A DNA stretch of 64,000 nt from Collybia mongolica (lineage: Eukaryota; Basidiomycota; Agaricomycetes; Agaricales; Clitocybaceae): assembly GCA_013420905.1 (NCBI GenBank), contig JAAXNY010000011.1:2480001-2544000 (forward strand). The letters run 5' to 3'. Made by a program: the position numbers and the translations under genes. Positions within the stretch are counted from its first letter, which is position 1, and every line of letters begins with the position of its first letter. The notes beneath the pieces were generated by a model. That model was not told the origin of the DNA, made no database searches, and saw only the letters and a program-made list of their open reading frames with translations. Positions 21,160 through 32,480 of the stretch are shown piece after piece.

Positions 21160-22584
21160 TCATGCCATATCGTGAGAGGGCCGAGAGAGAGAGTATTTGG
21201 GAGGACCATATGGCGATGTTGGGGAGCAGGCTAGCGTACAAGAGGAGTCATGCATTGTGAAGGAGGAGTTGGATGGCGTCGTCGCATACAATGAAGCCTT
21301 GTCCAAGGGTATCGAACGTAGATCGAACTGTTCTGATCCTGGCTTGCATGTTATACCCGTTTTCGTCTCCTGGAAACTAGTTGTTCGGGGCGGGGTTGGG
21401 CTACGGGTAAGGAGGTCAAAAAAAAAAAAAAGGGCGAAAGAGTAAAGCTGAATAACACATACTGAGAGAATGTAGGAAAAGATATCGACCCTTTGATGCT
21501 TGGGGTATGTTTCCTCCTGAACACAACCCTTACAAACCAGTCAATACACGCCTTGTATTCTTTCATCGCATCCTCGCCGAAGGAAAAGAAGACGAAGAAG
21601 AGGAAGGAGCTGATAGGGACTGTCCACCATGTAAAATGGGTCCAACTTAGAATGAAGCTTGGGATAACTCGCGTCGGAAATACACCAACGCGGGAGAAGT
21701 TGCTATGGACGTCAGCCCAATCCGTCCAGGGTCGTAGCCCATTGCGACAGGTGAACCAGACGTTGATGGACATCATGAATATTCCCCAGAACATTTGGAC
21801 AATGGCCATGGCCATGAGTCGGAAGTACCTCGAGGTAGTGAGGGCTGAATTTGAGTCTTGTAAATGCCGCGAGAAGGCAAGTCGTCTTTGAAAGAAATGC
21901 ATTAAAGCGAGGCCTAAAGGAATAGACTTTTTAGAACTCAGACGAGGAAGAAAATTGACGGATACTGACCAGCGAAGACCATCGTCAACACAACGACGAG
22001 AAGGGGGAGTGCCCATATTACTAGGACAGATTGAATTGAAGTGAAGATGGCAGGGCGGCACCCAAAGTCCTCTACGATGTCGTAACGATGCCCTTGCACA
22101 ATGTAGTCTGTGGCATGTGTCAATTAGGAAAGCGAGGATAAATGGGCCAACACATACGTAGTGCCATGTAAATGAAAGGTAAGCCCCAGCAAAGTAGTAA
22201 GTCGAATAGCGTCCTTCGTTGCTTCTGTTGTATAGTGATTTGTGCGTGGCGTATGGATGCAATTCGTTCAAGATGAATACACAGACATAAGCAGCATGCA
22301 GGGAGAGCCATCGTGGACCCAATTTGAATTTTAGTTACTAACATAGATGAGTTGGTGACTTTCAATAAGAAGGCATTGAACACACCAATATCACACCAAA
22401 CAGGAACGACAATTCTAACATTTCCGGCCCATATGATCGCATTCGCGCCGTATATAATGTTTGCGAAGAACAGCCAGATGACAATTGAGAGTGTCGGTAC
22501 ATTACGAGCTCTCCAATGCCACGGTAAGGGAATGAGGACAAGGATTGCTGCAAGGAAGGCACTGAGGGGGAGTTCGACATGCAT
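21160..22584 (-). CDS. STE3-type pheromone receptor R1
   Basis: Class D seven-helix receptor expected in the plasma membrane, binding farnesylated pheromone and signalling through a heterotrimeric G protein. Five exons: 22584-22386, 22337-22158, 22107-21970, 21913-21463 and 21376-21160, total 394 residues. Family landmarks: LPWHWRARNVPTLSIVIWLF (helix 2), VPVWCDI, the MALPACCLCLCIHLERIAS segment, IVQGHRYDI, TSRYFRLMAMA, RPWTDWADVHSNFSRV and FSFGEDAMKEY at the end of helix 7. The final splice uses GTATGTG to an AACTAG acceptor; a read-through frame would instead stop at 21351. The first three exon lengths (199, 180, 138) are identical to R3 and R6. Divergent from Phe2, with which it shares a 430-bp promoter region. 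Confidence 0.92.
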
Positions 22585-22642
22585 GGCTTTGTGAGAGTAA
22601 AAAAACTACCAATGACCATCACGAATCCTTATGTATGGTGAG

Positions 22643-22819
22643 CATTGTGCGCGTAATCACAATGGACAAACAGGTTGGGAAGGGAGCAAATCTGGCGAAC
22701 AAAGGCGTCACGAACATCACATGACCTTGTGACCAACTCCGCCGCCCATTGTGCAAACACCTCGGCGTGCTCGGTTAATGAGGACAATGCGTCCCCACAA
22801 ATTTATCAGAGGCCATTGT
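22643..22819. promoter_or_regulatory. Shared R1/Phe2 promoter with five CATTGT/ACAATG sites
   Basis: Sites at 22643-22648, 22659-22664, 22747-22752, 22784-22789 and 22814-22819 alternate in orientation within 180 bp between divergently transcribed R1 and Phe2. A TATAAAG at 22858-22864 faces Phe2. The spacing density is far above chance for a 6-mer, and the motif matches HMG-box type recognition. Factor identity is inferred only. Confidence 0.6.
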
Positions 22820-23012
22820 GGTCAAAAAACGGTCGCTTGTGTTGTGCGGTAACTAGCTATAAAGTCAAGCGCAACCCCGTGCATTTTTTCTAGTCTGAAA
22901 TCGTCCCCTTCGTACAAATCGATTCATTCATAACGTTATATCCTTGCGCCATACCATCCAACACACAACTCATATCATACCAACCGCTGCTAACTCTCAA
23001 CTCAACACCACT

Positions 23013-23171
23013 ATGGACGATTTCGAATTGTTTGACACAACCGCCCTCCTTGGGACTACCGCCCTCGTCGCACAAAACGACTCTAACTGGTCAATACCAT
23101 TTGAGTCTATTCCCATTGATTCCGAACGTGTTGATGGCTATACATCCCATGGCTTTTGCGTTATCGCATAA
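23013..23171 (+). CDS. Lipopeptide mating pheromone precursor Phe2 (CVIA)
   Basis: Fifty-two codons, start MDDFELFDTTALL and end GYTSHGFCVIA. CVIA is a good farnesylation CaaX box. The SER-VDG context gives a Glu-Arg processing site ten residues before and including the cysteine (V to C), the expected size of a mature basidiomycete lipopeptide. The ATG is chosen because MDxF starts all four precursors here and follows a CAACACCACT leader. A 3' UTR intron (GTTTGT…CCACAG) is likely shortly after the stop. Placed between R1 and R2, both transcribed on the other strand. Confidence 0.92.
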   Translation: MDDFELFDTTALLGTTALVAQNDSNWSIPFESIPIDSERVDGYTSHGFCVIA

Positions 23172-23954
23172 ATTAAGCGCTCAGTTTCTGCATCAGGTTT
23201 GTTATGCCTGACTTTATCCTCACTTCAACCTGACTTCTCTTCCACAGGACTAAACGGACTTTGAGAGCTCCGTTGATATCACAACCTTTGTTCAGCTTTC
23301 CCACATCTCTGACCAACATGTATCTCAACCCTCATTACCACGGCCGCGCAATCTCATCCACCGTCACTCCTTCACATCTCACCAACCCTTACTCGCACAG
23401 GCTGTAGGATCACTGTATTGCTAGCACTATTTATTTATTTATAAAGCCAAGCGATGTACTACATCTTACTATAAGTGTTCTGTTTCCTATTTTCAGATAA
23501 CTGTTTGGTTGTTCCCAAGTGATGCTGCATAGAAATATCATGTATATGAGAATCCTGATTATTTAGCATACGGGACTACTGTTAACTACAACCGGTTATA
23601 ACAAATCGCTACGCGTATACATACATCTACAACGTAGTGGTCAGACTTCAATGATGCCTGTGGTCACCATTGCAGAAACGCTGGACTGGGGATGTGAATT
23701 TTGTTGGAAAGAGTATGTGATTGGCGGTTGAGGTTTGGTAACAGTCAAATAGATAATATCTAGGTGAAAGTTGAAACGATAATTATGGTATATATACTAC
23801 AAGGTTGTGCGGGGGATATCGCCACAAGGGTGGATACTAATATGAATGTATAAGGTAAATCAAGAAGGTAACGAAAGGGGTGTCCGTGAGCTGTTGCTAA
23901 TATACATTCGAGGCTGCCTTCAAGACAGTATTTTGCATCAGAAATATTTTGACA
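23172..23954. other. Phe2 3' region to R2 3' end, no further gene
   Basis: Probably holds the Phe2 3' UTR and terminator and the R2 3' UTR. No ORF, RNA gene or repeat seen. Confidence 0.4.
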
Positions 23955-25548
23955 TCATCGTGCGATAGGACCAGCTGAGGTCGTGTCGACTCGGATCATT
24001 ATATAGTCAGAAGGAAGATCGGTGAGACGAGAAAAAGGCGGAGAGTCAGGATCCGGAGTTTCCGAGTCCTGGTCCACATGGGTGGCTGACAAAGTGTGGA
24101 AAGATCTCTGATAGTGTGGTAAAGAGGATCGGGTCGATCCTTGGTCGCTGACGTCGGTAAATGAGGATGTAGGTGCCTTATGACCTTGGATATCATATAG
24201 AGGAGTAAATGAGGAAGATGGTGATAAGTGTGATGGTGAGAGTGAGTACATGGGCAATGGGGGCGTGGCCGACGTCGTAAAGAAAGGTTTGAGTTTATGT
24301 TGTCTGTTGAGGGGCTTAAGCAAGGAAAGGAATGCGAGACAACTGAGGACACTTACCCAATCGATGGATACTTTCCCGACGTCTGAACGGCCGCAGGACA
24401 AAAACCAAACGGCTTGACAATACACCAGAATGCGGCACGATAGTTTTTTTGCGCTTCATCTGCAAAACCAAAGAAGGCGAAGAAGACCAAAGCACACAAT
24501 GGGGTGACCCAACGAGAAAATTCAAATGACATGGAAAGAAGCTGATTTGATCTCCAGAAGATGGCAGGTATCTGCTCAACACGAGAAAATGCGAAGTGTG
24601 TGTCCTCCCAACTTCTCCAAGGGCCAACTGGAGTGGCAGTTGCGTTGAGCCAAATCATGAAAATAGCAAGGGGTGTCGTAAGGAGCATTTCGGTCATCGC
24701 GAGGGCCATGAGACGGAAGTAACGGCTGACTGTAAGCGACTTGTTGGAAGAAAGGAACTGACTAAACTCTACACGGCGTAGAGCAAAAGAGCGGAGGGAG
24801 AGTACTAGATAAAGGGAGTGTTTAGGATCGCGTCGCGTCGCCAGGAATGAAACGAGGAACGTACCACAGTATACAAGAGAAATCAACCCAATGACGATCG
24901 GCCACATGCCCGATATGAAGTAGGTGAGAACAGTATTATACAAGGCAGGGTAACAGCCAATATCTTCAAGAATGTTGAAACGATGACCTTGTACGACATA
25001 CTCTGGAATAATCGGGTCAGATGGTTGACAAAGTGATATATGACATAAACTCACGCATCGCGATGTAGATTATAGGAAAAAGTACGCAAATCAACGCGTC
25101 TACCAAAATTGAACGCATTTTCTGGGTAATGAGCCAGGTTAGCAACAACCTGGAGAAAAAAGAAGCATGGCACACCTCCCCGCGGGATATGCTAACGGAC
25201 CGGACATTGGCAATCATGTAAAGTCGCCTATTGATGCATAACGATGCTGCGGGAAGGCCAACCGATGCCCCCATCATGATTCGGATAGCTGTACTTTGGA
25301 TGAGACCGAGCATACAGTGAAGCGAGGTCTGAGTACATACAGATGTCACACCATATCGGGGCAGGATTGAGGGAGTTCCCGTGCCATACGATGGAGTTTA
25401 CGAATTGATTCAAACACGCTAGAGCGGCCCACATCATGTAGAAACATGTTCCTGAGTTCCATGCCTGAAGGTGCCATGGTAGAGGAATCAAAGAAAGGAT
25501 GAAACCGAGAAATGCGAAGATTGGGAAGAGAGGGTAGCTTGGGTCCAT
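23955..25548 (-). CDS. STE3-type pheromone receptor R2
   Basis: Seven-helix receptor for lipopeptide pheromones. Six exons: 25548-25341, 25288-25176, 25121-25055, 25002-24865, 24804-24357 and 24303-23955, total 440 residues. Landmarks: IPLPWHLQAWNSGTCFYMMW, APIWCDI, ASLCINRRLY, YVVQGHRFNILEDIGCYP, TVSRYFRLMALAM, RSWEDTHFAFSRVEQIPAIF and FFGFADEAQKNYR after helix 7. Two introns (54 and 60 bp) are multiples of three without stops and would be missed by ORF calling; they are supported by alignment with R4 and R5. The cytoplasmic tail is Ser/Thr/Pro-rich. Head-to-head with Phe3. Confidence 0.92.
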
Positions 25549-25660
25549 CGTTCAGAGTCGAGGGGTAGAACGGAGGAAGGTAAAAGCGTGGCATCATGTT
25601 GGCCAGAGCACATTATATCAGTACGCAAAATTTCTTTGTTCGAAAGATGAAGAGGGTCGG

Positions 25661-26015
25661 ACAATGCGAAATTGTTTGCTTACCTAATGGACCCAAATAA
25701 AGGCATCCCGCCTTCAACTTGAAGAACCTCAGGCGTACTTAGTCCTAGATTCTGCATTTTCAGCAGATTGTCAGGGTGAGTGATTCCACCACTTCCCATA
25801 GGTGTAAGGTGTAAGGCAAACCGGGTAAAATGACTACATCCTCGAATCCATCCGTGCGTCGAAATGCTGCGCGGCATTGTCACCCAAGTCGCTCATTCAA
25901 ATCCGGTATACAATGGCCTTTGGCTATTTCCTGGTGTACGGAAAGCACGTTCTGGGTCCTAAGCGAGAATTTGGGACCGCAAATACACCATTGTTCTGTC
26001 GGACCAAATACAATG
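25661..26015. promoter_or_regulatory. Shared R2/Phe3 promoter with ACAATG/CATTGT sites
   Basis: Sites at 25661-25666, 25875-25880, 25910-25915, 25989-25994 and 26010-26015 lie between divergent R2 and Phe3. Two of them sit in the repeated word TACAATGGCC. Interpreted as HMG-box-type mating-response elements by comparison with the other intergenic regions here. Confidence 0.5.
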
Positions 26016-26135
26016 GCCAACAGCCCTCGTATAAGAAGGCGCTCCTGAACATTAAACCCTCATCGCCTATTCAACTGCCACTTCGGACTTTCTGCACCTG
26101 TATACCTTCCTACTAAATTATTGTGCAACCTTAAC

Positions 26136-26285
26136 ATGGACGCCTTCACAAACCTAGAAAGCTTCTTCGCGTCTATTGAGCTTCAAGTTCCTCCCCAACC
26201 ACACGAGTCGTTTGACTCATGCCCACCAGTGGACGAAGAGCGGTACGACGCTGGAACAACCCGGGCTTTCTGTGTTATCGCCTGA
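26136..26285 (+). CDS. Lipopeptide mating pheromone precursor Phe3 (CVIA)
   Basis: Forty-nine codons, beginning MDAFTNLESFFASIEL and ending with DEERYDAGTTRAFCVIA. The EER-YDAG junction is a canonical Glu-Arg cleavage point leaving a ten-residue peptide (Y to C) for farnesylation and carboxyl methylation. The start MDAFT is identical to Phe4, suggesting a recent common origin of the pro-region, while the mature part differs. A 3' UTR intron starting GTACGTGTCC and ending CACGCAG follows the stop after a few bases. Sits between R2 and R3. Confidence 0.93.
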   Translation: MDAFTNLESFFASIELQVPPQPHESFDSCPPVDEERYDAGTTRAFCVIA

Positions 26286-27384
26286 TTCTTGGTACGTGTC
26301 CTTTGTACGTTTGTATGACCCATCGCGCGTCTTCTGAACGGCGACACGCAGATAACGTACCCCACACCACACTGTCAAATCATAGTTTATCTCTCCAAGT
26401 ATTGCGCAAACCCAACTGTAAGTCGACCAGCTGTACAATGACAACCTCCAATGACCACTTTTCCCCGCCAGGTGTATCAAGTTAGCTATCTTATTTCACC
26501 CTTTGCAAGGGGCATCATATATACCCATTCGATTCTCCGTTCAGCTACCCACCATTCTTTTCTTCGTTTACTCCACGATTATCAATAACCACCACACTCT
26601 TTCAAGTTGTAGCCAGTAGTTCAATTCCTCATCTCTATATGAATCAAATCAATATTAACTGTTTAACCTTCAAACCGTTCCCATGGCAAGTACATCTAAA
26701 CCATGAGAAAACCCAAGATTCAAATTTGAGCACGCCTATGTAAAATGTATGGATTCCGTTGAGTTGGGGACAGAATGAAAGTGACTGCTGACTGGTGATC
26801 TGCAATCTCAAAAGTTATCGCCCGCATTATTTTACAATTTAAACGGAAAGGTGAACTCAAACCAGTTCCAAAAACGCCTTTGCTGGAGTAAATCAAGCTT
26901 GTTCTAAGTATCAGTAAATCGTAGGACCGAGCTTCATCGAATTCTGGTCGCTAACTAATTTATTGTTCAAACCTCAACGGGGAATTCCACCATGGAGTAT
27001 ATCATCAGAATTTAGCTGGCACACCAAACATAGGAAGTAATAAAGACTCCTCAAGGTCGAACTTTGCGCTTTGACTAAGGCGCATAACGGGCTTGAGGGC
27101 TTCAGCGGCGGCCCGCCTTTCCTGCCGTCGAGCATCGGGATTACTCTAAAAATAGACGCTGTGAATCGTTATTGTGACATATGACGTGTCACGCACCATT
27201 GTGCTCCCATATTGAACCTCGTCCGACAATCGACAAATTCCGCATTGTCATTTTTTCATTGATCCCTGCCTTTGTCCTGGCTCGCATGCTCATCGGCTTT
27301 TATACGAAATCGCCTCAAATATGGGGACCGAAAGAGCCTTTCTTTCCTTCGTTTCCCAACTATACCCCTCCTCCTTAAGCCGCC
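26286..27384. other. Intergenic between Phe3 and R3, with CATTGT sites near R3
   Basis: No gene. The last ~200 bases before R3 carry ATTGTGACATATGACGTGTC, CATTGT at 27197-27202, a GACAATC and CATTGT at 27243-27248, again HMG-like. The middle part is AT-rich and featureless. Confidence 0.45.
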
Positions 27385-29054
27385 ATGTATCCTGAATTCG
27401 CCCCCATCGCCTTCATCGCTGCAGCTTCTGTTCTGATGGTCCTACCGTGGCACTGGCGTGCTGGAAACGTGGCCACGCTTGCTCTTGTCTTCTGGCTGTT
27501 CATCACCAACCTCATCTATGGTGTGGATGCTATTGTGTGGGCGGACAATGTTAAGATTATCATTCCAGTGTGGTGTGACCTCAGTGCGCCTACTATTATA
27601 ACTTGTGCGGTTTCCTGTGATTGACCGTTTTTATTTCGTTTACTAGCAACGAAATTGATCATTGGTGCCAACGTCGCTTTGCCAGCAGCTTGTCTTTGCA
27701 TTTGCATCCACCTCGAACGAGTCGCCTCTGTTCGTATGGCGCGCACGAATATATCGGACAAACGACGTCGTCAGATATTTGAAGCCTCAGTGTGCTTTGG
27801 CCTTCCTCTTCTTATCATGGCCCTTCGTACGCAATGTTTCGTTATCCCGATATGACACCCCCTCATGCAAGCACCTCCAGATTACATTGTACAGGGTCAC
27901 CGCTACGACATTATTGAGTCGTATGGATGTCGCCCGACGACGTACTTCTCAGTTGCGGGAATTTTCATTGTCTGGCTTCCTCCCATTCTCCTATCCATTG
28001 CCTCACTTGTATACGCTGGTAAGCGATGCCATGGCGAATCCTTTTTCCAATACTTATTCAGCGCGTCTAGCCCTCGCATTACGCCACTTTATGCAACGTC
28101 GTGTATCATTTGCCGCTCATCTAACCACAACCCATTCCGCCCTAACGACGTCACGGTACCTACGACTCATGCTCATGTCCGTGCTTCAGATGGTTTGGTC
28201 TCTCGCCATAACATCATACGCGCTCTGGTTCACGACAATATCCATTCCAATCCGTCCGTGGACTACATGGGATGACGTGCACTCCGACTTCCTCCGTGTC
28301 GATACTTTCTTGACCATTTTCACGCCATCTAAGATCATCACCAGCTTCTACATCCTATGGTGGACGGTCCCCGCCAGCACATTCATCTTCGTTGCCTTCT
28401 TCGCATTCGGTCGTGATGCGCTCGACGAATACAAAAAATGCTTCATGTGGTTCCGAACACGCGTTCTTCGTCAAACTATCGCTACCAAATCGTCGAAGGG
28501 CAGCTTTTTAAGTATTCCGACCCTACGGTAAGCCTACTCTCATTTCCATCTCATTCCACATTGTTCTAATTCAACCCGACAGGTCATCTCCCGCCGAAAG
28601 TAAATTCCAATTAGCCTCAAAATCATTTGCAACGTCAACAACGTCGACTGTACCTACGTACAGCGCCCCTGCTCCCCCTTCCCCAACGAAATATAAAAGC
28701 ACGCTTGATATGTCTGACCACGATTCTCAATCCGTATTATCACACTATGGGTCACGCGTGTCGCTCCCGTATTCCCATGAACCGAAAGCTATCGGTTCTT
28801 TCTCCGATCTCACTCAACCCCCAACACCCTCTACGCTAGTCACGTCAGCGTCGCCCTTCTCACAACACCATAAACTGGACAATGTACCATTAACGCCTAG
28901 ATCTCCACCTACCCCATTCCCCGCGCCCCCACGACACCCCCGCGTTGAGGAAGCTGCCGCAGCTCAGACTCCAACCTCACCTCGTCCTTTCACGTACCCC
29001 TCGCTCCATGCGTCTCATAGAGGAATCAATTCTCCGAATCATAATATTGTATAG
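27385..29054 (+). CDS. STE3-type pheromone receptor R3
   Basis: Plus-strand receptor, the only one in this orientation. Five exons: 27385-27583, 27647-27826, 27881-28018, 28062-28527 and 28583-29054, total 484 residues. Landmarks: LPWHWRAGNVATLALVFWLF, IPVWCDL, ALPAACLCICIHLERVASVR, YIVQGHRYDIIESYGCRP, TTSRYLRLMLMS, RPWTTWDDVHSDFLRVD and FFAFGRDALDEYKK. The tail of about 150 residues is Ser/Pro-rich (SLHASHRGINSPNHNIV end). Exons 1-3 equal those of R1 and R6 in length and phase, so R1 and R3 are sister genes. It is followed on the same strand by Phe4. Confidence 0.93.
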
Positions 29055-29665
29055 CAACATTTCATCTGGTTGTTTTTCTGTCTCTCTTGCCTCCCCATGA
29101 TGCTCGATGCCATGTGACTTTCGTTTATTAAACCATGTATCAACCATATTACTATCCTTACGAACCCTCATTACTCCTTACGTGTAATCTTAACTTCTTT
29201 GACTCTCAATATTATGGTTATTCTTGGAACAGAATTCATATGTCAGACTCGAACTGCGACAAAAGCGTACATCGGGCCTTCTGCCCATGCACTCAATCCT
29301 TCGGAGCCTTATTCTACGCTAGGGGATGATTCAACGCTCCAGGACGTTATGGTAGATGCCTCAGGTCGGCCAGTCGGTGCTGAACAAGCGGAGTTTCATT
29401 TAGTGATCCGGCTGGCGCCACCAGCCCCAGGATCACCAGTTGAATTCACACCATGCTGGCTGGCTGAGTTCACCCTAGAATCAAAGCTAAGAATCATGCA
29501 GCTTGTTACACACCCACCCCATACGTTCCACTCTCACAGATCTCTGATACTAGCTCCGATGCGCATGCAGCGTGCAAAAAATCGGCGAGCCGCCCAGAGT
29601 TTTGCCGCAGTCGGAGTTGGAACTTACATAAGGTTTTCCCGAAAAGGCAAGTAAGGTTCGGGCGG
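29055..29665. other. R3 3' region, no gene supported
   Basis: A plus-strand frame of 151 codons (29199-29654) exists but overlaps nothing recognisable and lacks motif or composition support, so I leave it as intergenic. Confidence 0.35.
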
Positions 29666-29730
29666 ACAATGGACGATCAGCGCATTGTGCATTGTCCTCT
29701 TACCAGCCATACCGCGCACGGCGAACAATG
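29666..29730 (+). promoter_or_regulatory. Phe4 upstream ACAATG/CATTGT cluster
   Basis: Sites at 29666-29671, 29683-29688, 29690-29695 and 29725-29730, four in 65 bp, the densest cluster in the window, about 300 bp upstream of the Phe4 ATG. Two are arranged as a direct repeat GCATTGTGCATTGTCC. Confidence 0.6.
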
Positions 29731-30031
29731 CGCTGCGTCAACACGTTCTCCCTCTTGCCGATCCTTGGCGAAGGTCAATGGCACTTTTTCCACTTTGTTC
29801 TCCTAAGCGGCAGTTTAAAAGCTAGGGCCCTGTGCTGCAAACCCTCCTCAACCCCCGCGAATCCGCCCTTCGTCTTCATTTGAGCATCGAGTGCCCTTCG
29901 TAGCATATTATATCTGCTCTATCGCGTTGCCTTCCATAACCAATACCAGCGTTCGCACTTACCCCTGCCTAACCAGCACTACAACCCCACAACTACCACC
30001 CAACTAACTCATCATCCACCCAACCGAAACA

Positions 30032-30202
30032 ATGGACGCATTCACATCTATCGACCTCGAATTCATACTTGACGCCGACAACGTCGCCTCATTCTTCTCC
30101 ACCCCCACATCCACGTCCTCACACGGGGACACAGAGATCCCCGTAGACTTCGAGGTCCGGCACGGTCCGGGAGGCTCGACCTGGTTCTGCGTCGTCGCCT
30201 GA
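30032..30202 (+). CDS. Lipopeptide mating pheromone precursor Phe4 (CVVA)
   Basis: Fifty-six codons, start MDAFTSIDLEFIL, acidic and Ser/Thr-rich middle, end FEVRHGPGGSTWFCVVA. CVVA is a farnesylation-type CaaX box. The probable processing point is after EVR, leaving HGPGGSTWFC; the pair is VR with the Glu one residue earlier, a variant of the Glu-Arg site in Phe2 and Phe3. Located downstream of R3 in the same orientation and marking the right edge of the dense core. Confidence 0.92.
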   Translation: MDAFTSIDLEFILDADNVASFFSTPTSTSSHGDTEIPVDFEVRHGPGGSTWFCVVA

Positions 30203-30810
30203 GCGCGGCGGCCCCTTCGGTGCAAGCTGGCCTGGCACGCGTTTTGTTTTGCTCATAACACTGTATCGAGTGCGTCTCCCCCTGTTCTTCCTATCCCGTA
30301 TGGACTGCTGGCTGATCCCCGCTTTCTCTACTTTAGCTAGTAACACCCACCACAGCCCCAATCACACAACTCATCAACAATATTTATTTCAACGATGTAT
30401 CACTAGGATCCTACCCCCTTCGCCTTTCTCCCTGGCTTGTCCCTGTTCCTCATACCCTGCTTGGCTTCTTAGCTACAACACATTCCTTCAGTCCTTGAAT
30501 TCCAAATTTTTTTTATTCTTATCATTATGCGAACCAACTGTACTAGATCAAGCATCTATCATCAATGGAATACAAGACTCGGAGAGTCTCCCTTGAACAT
30601 GACTATATCTAAGATTCGTGAAGTAACATCATGTTAACTAATCCATTGTATTGCAGATGATGAATACTTGATGGGGCAAATACCAATAATTCTAAGATAT
30701 CATGTGGGGTTGACCACATACCAAAGATAATAAACGCTAGAAACCCTCCAGGCCCTAAAGTAGCAGACAGCATCGCCGGGATGATAGGGAGGGCATTATG
30801 CCCGTTTAAT
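30203..30810. other. Phe4 3' region, no further gene
   Basis: CT-rich and AT-rich sequence between Phe4 and the F-box-like gene. No ORF with support. Confidence 0.4.
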
Positions 30811-32480
30811 TTAGTTGAAGATGGTATTTAAATGATGAGAATGATCCATCCTACACACAACCTTCACCGAGGGAATCGATCCCTTGAGTGCGCTCAAGAT
30901 GTCGTGCGCGGTCTTAGTCGTCATATGCGAGCGTTGCCAGATCCAGAGAGCGTACAGCGACCACTGCGAGTAAATCCGCTCCGACATCTGTTTGAGGAAC
31001 GCTTCGATGTCCTCCAAGTATTTCCGTCAGTTCACAAGAACACCAAGAAATAAAAAGTAGCCTCACCGACTCGCCCGGTGCCTCGTCATCAGACGGATAC
31101 GGACTTTCCTCCTTGACATCAGCAAGGAGGTGGTTGAATTTGATATCCAGATCATCAAGACCAGGCAGTTTCTCCGCGAGAAGATCGAACAACTGCGGGT
31201 TCAGCGAGATGACCTTCACATATAGTGTTCTCAAGCCCGACTTTGCCGGGCGGTGAGTAAAGACATCAACAAGAGCCGCTAGATCAGAGAACGATAGGTA
31301 CCGATCGCCAAGGACGAGGCTCGTCAGCGTGTCTTTAGAGCGGAGAACGTAAACGCCCGCCGTGTCTAGATTCGCCGACGACGACAGGTCGGTGGAGGGT
31401 AATATCACAAGGGACTGCAAGCCACCAAGGAGCTCGCCATCCTTCGCGCTGCCCGCCATCCACTGGCTGAAGTGGTTGTACGCAGGCCCGAGGATGGACG
31501 GCGAGCGGAAGGACTCGTGCGGCTGGAAGCGCACGTGCCTGAGGCTCGCGGTGTTGATGCGGAGGAACGCGGTGAGCCCAGTAGGATCGACAAGGAGCGG
31601 GGGGTAGAACCCGATATCGAGCGAGAGCGTGGTGAGCCGCGGGAAGCGCCCCAGCGCGCCGAAGAGCTCCGAGTGGTCGCCGAGCGCGGAGGACATGATG
31701 TTCAACCGCCGGAGCTTCGGGGCGAGGGCGCGTAGGAAGGGTGCGATGGTGTGGTTGAGCGTGTGCTTGTCGAGGGACTCGTCACCCGAGGTCATGTCGG
31801 TGCTGAAGCGCAGCGTGAGTCCTTGGAGGGATGTCAGGGCGGCTGGGGAGGGGAGTAAGGGCTCGAATCCCCCGAGGGGGGCGTTGATGGTGAGTCGGGT
31901 GAGGTTGGGGCCGAATGTCCGCCAGGAGTTGGAGAGGAATAGGGGGAGACTGTGGGGGTGGGGGAAGTAGCGTGTCACGATCACGAAGGATGTGATGTTT
32001 GGGAAGAAGTTGACGACGGAGACGGTCAGCGCGTCGATGGACTCTCTTTGCTGCTTGACATTAGCGGTGCGGTTCGTAAAGTCCAGCCGCCGCTCGACCT
32101 CCGATTTTATTCGCCGCATGATGTTGCTCTTGTTCGGCAAGGAAGTCTTGACGGACGATGCGTGCAGCTTAAACCAGACGGGGTTGACACGCAGACGACG
32201 CACCCGGTTTGCGATGTTGGGGTCACTAAAAGGCGGGCATTGACAGCTGTGAAGCAGACTATATGTAAAAAGTAGCCACTACGCACCGCACATGCTCGAG
32301 AAATCTGAGGGTCCTCGGATTGACCTGCAGAAAGTCGACATCCCGATATCGTTCGTTCAAGGCTAGTTGGAAAAAGACCCTGTTGACACTGTAGAGATCG
32401 CGAAGGTCTTTATGTGGGATGAAATAGGATATGTACAGCCAGATGTCGGTAGGAATGTCGGGCCGGGTCGATGAAGGCAT
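30811..32480 (-). CDS. F-box-like protein with leucine-rich repeats
   Basis: Three exons, 32480-32287, 32225-31067 and 31011-30811, total 517 residues with consistent phase. The N-terminus (TRPDIPTDIWLYISYFIPHK followed by DLRDLYSVNRVFFQLALNERY) is an F-box-like helix bundle that would bind Skp1 in an SCF ubiquitin ligase. The rest has irregular leucine-rich repeats (e.g. APKLRRLNIMSSAL, FPRLTTLSLDIGF, LRTLYVKVISLNPQLFDLLA). This is one of the large lineage-specific F-box-like families of Agaricomycetes; substrate unknown. It lies between Phe4 and the LINE insertion and has no evident mating role. Confidence 0.8.

Noticed and set aside
21351..22322. Long 323-codon minus-strand frame over R1
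   Set aside because: It is read-through of R1 exons and introns; the N-terminal part is out of frame with the receptor, and the spliced model gives conserved STE3 motifs.
29199..29654. 151-codon plus-strand frame downstream of R3
   Set aside because: No motif, start or splice support; composition is not distinct from its surroundings.
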